Positions 7,125-14,209 of a stretch of DNA of 64,000 nt are shown here, in pieces. This stretch comes from an uncultured Collinsella sp. (GTDB lineage: Bacteria > Actinomycetota > Coriobacteriia > Coriobacteriales > Coriobacteriaceae): positions 124,001 to 188,000 of the forward strand of contig UQMK01000001.1 of NCBI GenBank assembly GCA_900542085.1. Reading direction: 5' to 3'. Every line of letters begins with the position of its first letter. Positions within the stretch are counted from its first letter, which is position 1. A model generated the notes under the pieces. The model did no database searches. It was given only the letters and a program-made list of their open reading frames with translations, and had not been told where the DNA came from. Position numbers and translations under genes: made by a program.

Positions 7125-9956
7125 ATGCCTGCCAGCAAGAAAGAGGCAAAGGAGTTCGTCAAACGGTGGAAGAAGCGCCTCGGTGCCATCCCCGCAGGCT
7201 CCAACAACGAGCAGCAGGATACGCAGAAGTTCTGGGTCGACCTGCTCATCAACGTCCTGGACATCCCGTCCAACACCATAGACAGCTTCGTCGATTTCGA
7301 GCGAAAGGTGAGAGGCCGTCGCATCGACGTGTTCGTCTCCGACCACAACTTCCTCTGCGAGCAGAAGTCGTGGGGCATCGACCTCGACAAGCCAGAACCC
7401 AGGAACGGCGGCATGGAGACGCCGCTCCAGCAGGCTATGTGGTACGCGCGGCACCTGCCGTACTCCGAGCGCCCCCGCTGGGTGATGACGTGCAACTTCG
7501 GGACCTTTCGCCTCTACGACCTCGACAACGAGCGGCCCGAGGATACCGTGCAGGAGTTCTCCCTCGAAGAGCTCCCGGACAGCCTGTATCTTCTGTCCTT
7601 CCTGACCTCCAACGAGACGAGCCGCCTGCACAAGGAGCAGCAGCTTTCCATCGAGGCCGGGGCCTACGTCTCCAGGCTCTACGATGCCCTCGCCAAGCAG
7701 TACCACCACATTGAGGAGAAGGATGAGCGGGCGCAAGAGGAGCAGCGCTCCCTCAATGTGCTCATCACCCGAATCATCTTCTTGCTCTACGCCGAGGACG
7801 CCGACCTCCTGCAATCGCACCAGGCGTTCGGCAGGTACTGCGAGGGAGACCCCGCGAAGCTCCGACGAAAACTGGTCGATTTGTTTGAGACGATCGACAC
7901 GCCCCTAGAGCAGAGGGACGAGTACATGGACGAGGACCTCGCGGCCTTCCCCTACGTGAACGGCGGTCTGTTCGCCGACTCCTCCATCATCGTCCCGCAG
8001 ATGACCTCGGAGATTCTCGAGGCCATCACTGACGCGTCCCAGGACTTCGACTGGCGCGAGATCTCGGGCGTCATCTTCGGCGGCGTGTTCGAGGGCACGC
8101 TGAACCCCGAGACGCGCCATGCCGGGGGCATGCACTACACGAGCGTCGAGAACATCGAGCGCTGCCTCAGGCCACTCTTCCTCGACGAGCTGTGGGATAA
8201 GCTGCACGAGGCCGAGGGCGAGAAGACAGCTGCCAAGCGCAAGCAGGCCCTGGCGAGGCTGCACGACAAGGTGGCCTCCATCACCATCGGCGACCCGGCA
8301 TGCGGCTCGGGCAACTTCCTTACCGAGGCGTACCGGCAGCTGCGCACCATCGAGAACCGAATCATCGAGGACGAGCTCAGCGAGGAGACCGGCAACGCGG
8401 GACAGACGTCCCTCGTCGTCGCGCAGGACAGCCCTGTCCGCGTGTCCCTAGACCAGCTGTACGGCATCGAGATAAACGACTTCGCCGTCTCGGTCGCCAA
8501 GACCGCCCTTTGGATCACCGAGGAGCAGATGCTCCGAAAGACGCAGGAGATATACGTCGGTTATGACTTCGACTTCCTGCCGCTCAGGAGCCTCAGCAAC
8601 CTCCATGAGGGCAACGCCCTCAAGACCGACTGGTCCGAGGTGTTCCCCGATGACCTCACGTACCTCGTGGGCAATCCGCCCTTCCTCGGGGCCCGCAACC
8701 AGTCCAAGGAGCAGAAGGCCGAACTCCTTGAGGTCTTCGACGGCGCGAAGAACGCGGGCAACATCGACTACTGCGGGGCCTGGTACATGAAGGCCGCGAG
8801 GTTCACGCAAGGGAAGCGCACGCGCTGCGCCCTGGTCTCGACCAACTCCATCTGCCAGGGGGAGCAGGTCGCCAACCTCTGGAAACCCCTGCACGACCTG
8901 GGAATCCATATTGACTTCGCGCACAACACCTTCCGTTGGGACAACGAGGCGGCGGACAAGGCGCACGTGTTCTGCGTCATCGTCGGGTTCTCGCGCGAGA
9001 GGTGCGAGAAGAAACTCTTTATCCATGACACACCGGACGCCCCGGAGGTCAAAAAGCTACCGAGTAATATCAACGCCTATCTCGCTGATGCTCCGGACGT
9101 ATTCATCTGGAACCGGAACAGGCCCCTTTGCGACGTTCCCAAGATTGGAATCGGAAACAAGCCCATCGATGGCGGCTTCTACCTGTTCACCGATGACGAG
9201 AAGGCCGATTTTCTAAAGGCCGAGCCGGGTGCTGTACCGTACTGCCACAAGTGGATTGGTTCTAGGGAGTTCCTGCACGGTGAGGGCCGTTGGTGCCTCT
9301 ACCTTGGAGATGCTACCTTTGCAGAGCTGAAGGGGCTGCCGCGTTGTCGCGAGCGCATCGAGGCCGTTCGTGATTATCGCCTGGCGAGCAAGAGCGCACC
9401 GACCCGAAAGCTCGCTGAAACCCCTGCACATTTCCATGTCGAGAATATGCCCGCCGGGAATTCGATCATTATCCCCAAGGTGTCGTCCGAGCGGCGTCGG
9501 TACATTCCCATGGGTTTCGTCGGACCGGAAATCTTCTGCAGCGACCTGGTTTTCTTAATGCCAAATGCCACCCTCTATCATTTCGGCATTCTCCAGTCGC
9601 AGTTCCACAACGCATGGATGCGAACGGTGGCAGGTCGCCTCAAGTCTGATTACCGTTATTCAGGCGGCATTGTCTACAACAACTTCGTCTGGCCTGACCC
9701 AGCGGAATCGCAACGCGAGGAAGTCGAGCGCTGCGCCCAGGCCGTGCTCGATGCCCGTGACGCCCAAGAGGGTGCGACGCTCGCGGACATGTACGATCCC
9801 AAGAACGAGACGTTCTTCCCCGAGCTGATGGCAGCGCACAAGGCGCTCGACGCTGCTGTCGAAGCTGCCTATGGCGTCGACTTCGGTGGGGACGAGGAGA
9901 AGATAGTCGCCCATCTTTTCAACCTATACGCCAAGAAGGTCGGTGATAGCGAATGA
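7125..9956 (+). CDS. Type IIL (MmeI-like) restriction-modification protein
   Basis: A 943-residue single-chain enzyme with cleavage and adenine-methylation activities in one polypeptide. The N-terminal nuclease carries a D-x10-ExK site (D68, E79-Q80-K81), spaced as in MmeI. A helical connector follows. The amino-methyltransferase has the AdoMet motif GDPACGSGNF at 389-398 and catalytic motif NPPF at about 517. The C-terminal third should hold the target-recognition domain. MmeI-type enzymes methylate one strand of an asymmetric site and cut about 20 nt away; the site recognised here is unknown. The start has AGGAGGT at 7112-7118. The stop overlaps the next gene by 4 bp (ATGA), implying translational coupling. 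AGG-rich codon use contrasts with core genes and suggests transfer. Confidence 0.88.
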   Translation: MPASKKEAKEFVKRWKKRLGAIPAGSNNEQQDTQKFWVDLLINVLDIPSNTIDSFVDFERKVRGRRIDVFVSDHNFLCEQKSWGIDLDKPEPRNGGMETPLQQAMWYARHLPYSERPRWVMTCNFGTFRLYDLDNERPEDTVQEFSLEELPDSLYLLSFLTSNETSRLHKEQQLSIEAGAYVSRLYDALAKQYHHIEEKDERAQEEQRSLNVLITRIIFLLYAEDADLLQSHQAFGRYCEGDPAKLRRKLVDLFETIDTPLEQRDEYMDEDLAAFPYVNGGLFADSSIIVPQMTSEILEAITDASQDFDWREISGVIFGGVFEGTLNPETRHAGGMHYTSVENIERCLRPLFLDELWDKLHEAEGEKTAAKRKQALARLHDKVASITIGDPACGSGNFLTEAYRQLRTIENRIIEDELSEETGNAGQTSLVVAQDSPVRVSLDQLYGIEINDFAVSVAKTALWITEEQMLRKTQEIYVGYDFDFLPLRSLSNLHEGNALKTDWSEVFPDDLTYLVGNPPFLGARNQSKEQKAELLEVFDGAKNAGNIDYCGAWYMKAARFTQGKRTRCALVSTNSICQGEQVANLWKPLHDLGIHIDFAHNTFRWDNEAADKAHVFCVIVGFSRERCEKKLFIHDTPDAPEVKKLPSNINAYLADAPDVFIWNRNRPLCDVPKIGIGNKPIDGGFYLFTDDEKADFLKAEPGAVPYCHKWIGSREFLHGEGRWCLYLGDATFAELKGLPRCRERIEAVRDYRLASKSAPTRKLAETPAHFHVENMPAGNSIIIPKVSSERRRYIPMGFVGPEIFCSDLVFLMPNATLYHFGILQSQFHNAWMRTVAGRLKSDYRYSGGIVYNNFVWPDPAESQREEVERCAQAVLDARDAQEGATLADMYDPKNETFFPELMAAHKALDAAVEAAYGVDFGGDEEKIVAHLFNLYAKKVGDSE

Positions 9957-10396
9957 TCCACCCCACGCGTTTCTCCTTGCCTGACGAGGAGTACCTGACC
10001 CTTCTTGGGGAGGCGGTATACGTATTCAACTCGAACGTCTCCTTCTTTGTGGAGAATCTTATGCACGCCGGGGCTCCCGATTGGTGCGGGCTTACCGACA
10101 TGATGACGGGGCGGCTCAAGGACGAAGGAAAGAAATGGCTTGTGAACGAAGAGGACGTTAGAATCCTGGAACTGCTCTGTGATCTTGGAAATGAGAGGAA
10201 CAGAATCATTCACAGTTTTCCGGTGACGCATGATGGGCGACAGGAGCTCCGAACGAAGGTTAAGGCCAAGGACAAAGAACGCCCAAACTATCAATACCAG
10301 ATTGACCGTGAACTGCTCTGCTCCTTCATCGACAGAAATCAAGAATTGAGCGACGAGCTATACAAATGTAGAGATAGGAATACCGCCAATGCCTAA
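9953..10396 (+). CDS. Small HEPN-type protein of the island operon
   Basis: A 147-residue, mostly helical protein of no family I can name. Its key feature is ERNRIIHSF at residues 81-89, matching the R-x4-H signature (R82, H87) that forms the RNA-cleaving site in HEPN RNases of toxin and abortive-infection systems. The flanking helices fit the HEPN bundle. It overlaps the upstream restriction gene by 4 bp and the downstream DUF262 gene by 8 bp, so it is an integral operon member. It might be an RNase effector or a regulatory subunit. The HEPN assignment rests on one motif and predicted helicity. Confidence 0.55.
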   Translation: MIHPTRFSLPDEEYLTLLGEAVYVFNSNVSFFVENLMHAGAPDWCGLTDMMTGRLKDEGKKWLVNEEDVRILELLCDLGNERNRIIHSFPVTHDGRQELRTKVKAKDKERPNYQYQIDRELLCSFIDRNQELSDELYKCRDRNTANA

Positions 10397-12158
10397 CTCC
10401 ATCTATAACCCCATATCGCTGGAAGTTGGTAACATCCTGAAGGATGTTCAGACGGGCAAGATCGGTCTGCCCGACCTGCAACGACCCTTCGTGTGGGGCA
10501 ACGAAAAGGTCCGCGACCTGCTTGATTCCATGCTCCGCGGATACCCTATTGGCTATGTGATGCTGTGGGACTCTCCGAGCGACAACGCGGGCAAGAAGTC
10601 TGCCATAGGCTCGAACCAAAAGGTGTATGCCGTCCCCAAGTCCCTTGTCATCGACGGACAGCAGGGACTCACTGCCCTTCTGAGCTCCCTGTACGGTGTG
10701 TCCGTGCGAGACAAGAACTTCAGGGAGCGAACGGTGAAGGTCGCCTACGACCCCATCGCACGCTCATTCAAGAATGCCGACGCCTCGACCGAGAAGGATT
10801 CGCGCTATGTGCCGGACGTATCCGAGGCCTTCGCGGCGAACCACGACAACAAGCTGAGCGCCTATCGCAGGGCGTTCATCAAGCGCCTTAACGAGGCGAA
10901 TGCCAAAAAGGGAGAACCCGAACTCGACGATGACGGCGAGGATGCCGTCGAGAGCGGGCTCAACGCATTACTCGGGCTTGAGCGTTATCTTCTGCCGACG
11001 CTGGAGATTTCCGAATCGGCTGACGAGGAGACCGTATCGGACATCTTTGTGCGTGTGAACTCGCAAGGGCAGGCGCTTAAGCAGGATGACTTCATCATGA
11101 CCCTGCTTTCGGTCTACGAACCTGCCATGAGGGAGCGTATAGAGGAGTTCTGCGCCATGAGCCATGCGCCCGCAAAGGGCACCTCGTACAACCCGCTCAT
11201 GACCGTCTCGCCGACGCATATCATTCGCGCCACGGTGGGCGTGGGGTTCAAGAGGGGTCGCCTGCGTTATGCCTACCAGATTCTTCGCGGGCGAGATCTC
11301 AAGACAAAGGAAACGACGCCCGAGACGCGAGCCGAGAACTTTGCCACGTTCGGTCGCGCCCTCGATCTCGTGCTTGACCTGAACAACTGGCACGCCTTCA
11401 TCAACACGCTGGCGGAGGCGGGCTACGTCTGCTCCGACCAGGTGGGGTCGGGCAACGCGCTCATGTTCTGCTATGCGTTCTACCTTATCGGGCGCTATGA
11501 GTTCGACATGGAGCCACTGGCTGTGCGTGGACTCGTGCGGCGCTGGTATTTCGCCGCAGCCATAACGGGGCTCTATGTGGGGTCCTTCGAATCCGAGTTC
11601 GAGCAGCAGCTTAACGACGTCTCGCGCCTTGATACTGCCGACGAGTTCCAGACGTACTTCGACCGTAGGCTTGCCGCCATCATGACGGACGATTATTTCT
11701 CCATTACGCTGCCAAGCTCCCTCGATGCAAACGAGGCGACGGGTCCGACCTGGTGGGGCTTCGTCGCGGCTCAGGTTGTGCTCGGTGCCAAGGCGCTGTT
11801 CAGCACGGCCCCTCTTTCTCAGCTGCTGCTTACCGGTTCGTCGGGTTCCAAGAAGGCCCTGGACAAGCACCATCTGTTCCCAGATAACTACCTGAAGGCC
11901 AAGGGCTACCTTTCGCAGCGCAGCAACCGAGGTAACTTCACCCTCGTTGACTACCAGAACAACATTTACATCTCGGATGATGCCCCGAATGAGTACGTTC
12001 GTAGGTATCGCGACGCGCTGGGGGAGGACGAGTATCGCCGCAACTGCGAGGAGCACGCCCTGCCCGTTGGGTTCGAGGACCTCGATTACGAGGAGTTCAT
12101 CAGCAAGCGAAGGCAGCTTATGGGCGAGCTTGTGAAGAGAGCCTACGAGCGGCTTTAG
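10389..12158 (+). CDS. GmrSD-like protein: DUF262 plus C-terminal HNH domain
   Basis: A 589-residue protein with the two-domain plan of GmrSD-type modification-dependent restriction enzymes. The DUF262 (ParB/Srx-fold NTPase) half shows LPDLQRPFVWGNEKVRDLL at about 27-45 and the DGQQ motif at 89-92. The usual arginine after DGQQ is glycine (G93) here. FVRVNSQGQALKQDDF follows at about 220. The C-terminal half has KHHLFP (H494-H495) and downstream asparagines typical of an HNH (DUF1524-like) nuclease. Family members cut DNA with modified bases or act in phage defence. The start overlaps the HEPN gene by 8 bp. The missing arginine may alter nucleotide use. Confidence 0.82.
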   Translation: MPNSIYNPISLEVGNILKDVQTGKIGLPDLQRPFVWGNEKVRDLLDSMLRGYPIGYVMLWDSPSDNAGKKSAIGSNQKVYAVPKSLVIDGQQGLTALLSSLYGVSVRDKNFRERTVKVAYDPIARSFKNADASTEKDSRYVPDVSEAFAANHDNKLSAYRRAFIKRLNEANAKKGEPELDDDGEDAVESGLNALLGLERYLLPTLEISESADEETVSDIFVRVNSQGQALKQDDFIMTLLSVYEPAMRERIEEFCAMSHAPAKGTSYNPLMTVSPTHIIRATVGVGFKRGRLRYAYQILRGRDLKTKETTPETRAENFATFGRALDLVLDLNNWHAFINTLAEAGYVCSDQVGSGNALMFCYAFYLIGRYEFDMEPLAVRGLVRRWYFAAAITGLYVGSFESEFEQQLNDVSRLDTADEFQTYFDRRLAAIMTDDYFSITLPSSLDANEATGPTWWGFVAAQVVLGAKALFSTAPLSQLLLTGSSGSKKALDKHHLFPDNYLKAKGYLSQRSNRGNFTLVDYQNNIYISDDAPNEYVRRYRDALGEDEYRRNCEEHALPVGFEDLDYEEFISKRRQLMGELVKRAYERL

Positions 12159-12191
12159 GCTTACGCTGTGAACCTGCGATTGGGGGCTAAA

Positions 12192-13106
12192 GTGACGAAG
12201 GTTTTCATATCCTATGCATGGGAGAGCGAAGAACATCGTGCATGGGTTAAGGCGCTGGCAGACCGTCTGCTAGCCGATGGTGTCGAGGCAATTGTGGATC
12301 AATATGACCTTGAGCTTGGCGATCGGTTGCCTCAGTTCATGGAGCAGTCGGTTAGGTCGTCGGACTATGTTCTTATTGTCTGCACCCCAGCATATAAGCA
12401 GAAGGCCGATGAACGAATCGGCGGGGTGGGCTACGAGGGGCACATCATCAGCGGAGAATTGTTCTCTGGGCATAATGAGAGGAAGTTTATCCCGGTAATA
12501 AAGGAAGGGGGCGTTGAGGAAAGCCTCCCGACCTTCCTCAAGGGGAAATTGGCGGTCGACTTGGGCGATGGGGTCGAGTCTCGTGGCTATAACGATTTGC
12601 TTGCGACCCTTTATGGGGCCAAGAAGAAGCCGTCGGTTGCGCCCAAGCGCCGCATCGCTCAGACGTCTTCGAAAAAACGCGAAGAAGAGGGCGAGGGCTC
12701 TGAGCCCATCAGAATCGTCGGTATTGTGGTCGATGAGGTGGGAGAACCGAGGAACGACGGAACGAGGGGGAGTGCCCTGTACGAAGTGCCGTTCCGATTG
12801 TCGAGACGCCCCAGCTCTCTGTGGCGCGAACTCTTCTTGAAGTCTTGGGACTTGCCGCCAAGATTTACCACCATGCATAGGCCCCATATCGCATCGGTCG
12901 TCGGCGACGAAATAATCCTTAATGGGACCACCATCGAAGAAGTTAGGGACTATCACCGTGACACCCTCGTCTTGTGCGTGGAAGAGGCTAACAAACTTGA
13001 GGCCGAATATCTTGAGAAGGAACGGAAACGCCAAGCTCGCGAAGAGGCTGCTCGGTCAGCCTATCGGAAGAACGTCGAGGACGTTGCAGGGACGATAGAC
13101 TTCTAG
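12192..13106 (+). CDS. SEFIR/TIR-domain protein with uncharacterised C terminus
   Basis: A 304-residue protein. The N-terminal 140 residues form a SEFIR-type TIR-like domain (KVFISYAWESEEHRAWVKAL, then VDQYDLELGDRLPQFMEQSV, then YVLIVCTPAYKQKAD). In bacteria these domains act in NAD-depleting or signalling defence systems. A charged linker follows (about 150-172). The C-terminal domain (about 173-304) is one I do not recognise, ending in a Glu/Lys/Arg-rich coiled-coil-like helix; it may be a sensor or oligomerisation part. GTG 12192 is preferred because GGGGG lies at 12182-12186 and the protein then begins MTKVFISY; GTG 12168 is possible. It lies 33 bp after the DUF262 gene and is AT-richer with more rare codons than its neighbours. 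Confidence 0.8.
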   Translation: MTKVFISYAWESEEHRAWVKALADRLLADGVEAIVDQYDLELGDRLPQFMEQSVRSSDYVLIVCTPAYKQKADERIGGVGYEGHIISGELFSGHNERKFIPVIKEGGVEESLPTFLKGKLAVDLGDGVESRGYNDLLATLYGAKKKPSVAPKRRIAQTSSKKREEEGEGSEPIRIVGIVVDEVGEPRNDGTRGSALYEVPFRLSRRPSSLWRELFLKSWDLPPRFTTMHRPHIASVVGDEIILNGTTIEEVRDYHRDTLVLCVEEANKLEAEYLEKERKRQAREEAARSAYRKNVEDVAGTIDF

Positions 13107-13154
13107 ACCGGCTTCCATCGTAGGACCGCCATAACAATTGGCCTTGAGGCCGAT

Positions 13155-13336
13155 GGGTCCCGCTTATGGGCGGGACCCCCGCGACACATGGTGTCGCTCT
13201 CGCTGCGGCTCCCCGGCAACGCTCCCCAGGGTCGCGTTTCGTCCGCCTCCGCTCACGCCGGCCCCGCCCGCCGAACGGCTTCGCTCGATGGCTTCCAGTA
13301 GTCGCCATCGCTCCGCCGTTGTCGCCGGGCGGGGCC
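13155..13336. other. Cluster of strong hairpins downstream of the island operon
   Basis: Three perfect structures lie in a row in GC-rich DNA without a credible gene. First, a 9-bp stem 13155-13163/13170-13178. Second, a 7-bp stem with 3-nt loop at 13181-13197. Third, a nested hairpin: 11-bp stem 13260-13270/13326-13336 enclosing 6-bp stems 13274-13279/13315-13320 and 13287-13292/13304-13309. Nested symmetric stems separated by internal loops resemble a folded RNA or a recombinase substrate more than a simple terminator. The first hairpin may end the operon transcript, but it lacks a T tract. The rest of the gap to 13838 holds only the att repeat and short GC-rich palindromes. Confidence 0.5.
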
Positions 13337-13581
13337 TCTCGCGCCGGGTCGCCGAGCGCCGTCGTGCGACGCTCCCCATCGATCGCGTCTTCTTGGCGTC
13401 GGCTCAACCGGCGCTCACCTGCCTGGGCTCGCGTTGCCTGGCCAACCGGCTCGCTCCCGGCGGGCAACCGCGACGCGCACGCGGGCGCTCTCCAAGCGCT
13501 CGGTCTGTCCCTTGTGGGTCATGTCGCGCTCGGCCAATTCGGGCCGTCGACACCCGCGTCACCAATTTCCCCGCGGGGGGG

Positions 13582-13607
13582 GGTTCGAATCCGCCGGGGG
13601 CACCAGA
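13582..13607. repeat. Putative right attachment core
   Basis: This copies the 3' end of tRNA-Arg(CCU) including CCA and two following bases, minus one C. The 14-mer at 13544-13557 is the exact reverse complement of tRNA positions 6726-6739, so this end carries tRNA-derived sequence in both orientations. It does not form a complete tRNA. Confidence 0.6.
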
Positions 13608-13838
13608 GATTTGTCGAGCCCGGTACCGCAACGGCGACAAGCCTTGCTGGTTTTGGAAAGCTCGTCGTTGGCGCCCTAGCGCACTGCCGTTTAGCGCCGA
13701 TTCTGCCATGTCCGCACTCTTAGCGAGGGTGAGGAGCGTGAATTAATCGGAGAGGGCCAACCACTCTGATAAAATCGTCCTCGCTGTCGGCAGCCCTCGT
13801 GCCGGGCAGAGCCCTCCATCCGATGGGAGGTGATGCCC

Positions 13839-13964
13839 ATGACCGATTTCACCGAGCTCGTGAAGCTCCTGACCGCCATGGTCTCGCTCCTCACGGCCCT
13901 TGTCGGCCTTTCCAAGGCACTCAAGCAGGGCTCGAAGCCCAAAAAGAAAGGCCACCGTCGCTAA
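13839..13964 (+). CDS. 41-residue hydrophobic peptide, possible toxin or holin-like
   Basis: It encodes a short peptide: a polar N terminus (MTDFTEL), one hydrophobic helix of about 20 residues (residues 7-28) and a strongly basic tail rich in Lys and Arg (KPKKKGHRR). GGGAGG at 13825-13830 is ideally spaced to ATG 13839; ATG 13833 is too close. A helix plus basic tail is the plan of type I toxins and holin-like peptides, and also of small membrane regulators. It lies 230 bp outside the right att repeat and is not coupled to any neighbour. The upstream TGATAAAAT at 13767-13775 could be a -10 region. Coding status is likely from the ribosome site; function is speculative. Confidence 0.45.
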   Translation: MTDFTELVKLLTAMVSLLTALVGLSKALKQGSKPKKKGHRR

Positions 13965-14125
13965 GACGATGACCCAACTTCATTAAGCAACGGCTCTGCC
14001 CAGCTCTCTACAACTTGGGCTGCCGTCGGCACCATTTTACCCTCCTGGCGAGGAATTCGTCCATATTTCAAAAAACAAATCCGGCCTGCTATCGAAGCCG
14101 CCCTTTCCGCTGCCCTAGATAAAGA

Positions 14126-14159
14126 AAGCGCCCGCTTGCCGGGGAGCAAGTGGGCGCTT
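14126..14159 (-). terminator. Terminator of the PASTA kinase operon
   Basis: A 14-bp stem with one G-T wobble (14126-14139 with 14146-14159) closes a 6-nt loop. On the minus strand it is followed by TTTCTTTATCT. It lies about 50 bp past the pknB stop. A second short minus-strand reading frame between 13961 and 14149 starts inside this hairpin and is not credited. Confidence 0.8.
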
Positions 14160-14209
14160 CTGAGCGAATATGTTTGCAGCGTTCGCTGCCGCAGGTAATA
14201 AGCAGCCGA

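Larger units (their letters stand above)
6738..13607. mobile_element. Genomic island at tRNA-Arg(CCU) carrying a putative defence operon
   Basis: The segment is bounded by a 26-27 bp direct repeat of the tRNA 3' end. It contains only four compact genes (restriction-modification, HEPN, DUF262/HNH, SEFIR) plus structured non-coding DNA. AGG arginine codons are frequent in the island (at least eleven in the first gene), whereas nifJ and other core genes here use almost only CGC/CGT. No integrase, transposase or relaxase is visible. It may be a degraded element or one mobilised by a recombinase in trans. The boundaries are inferred from the repeat. Confidence 0.6.

Noticed and set aside
6763..13600. 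A retron or other reverse-transcriptase system, suggested by structured DNA next to defence genes
   Set aside because: No reverse-transcriptase motif is found in any frame of the island.
13544..13605. A second tRNA-Arg at the island's right end
   Set aside because: Only the T loop, 3' acceptor and CCA are present; the 5' half, D arm and anticodon arm are missing, so it is an att copy and not a gene.
13138..13746. Open frames of 180-200 codons on the plus strand in the island end
   Set aside because: Arg/Pro/Ser-rich translations through hairpins and the tRNA fragment; no ribosome site and no domain. Treated as non-coding.
6763..13838. Integrase, transposase or relaxase inside the island
   Set aside because: None of the four genes or the short frames shows tyrosine/serine recombinase, DDE or HUH motifs.
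13961..14149. 62-codon minus-strand frame after the small peptide
   Set aside because: It begins inside the pknB terminator hairpin with a TTG and no ribosome site. It could be a gene remnant but cannot be supported.
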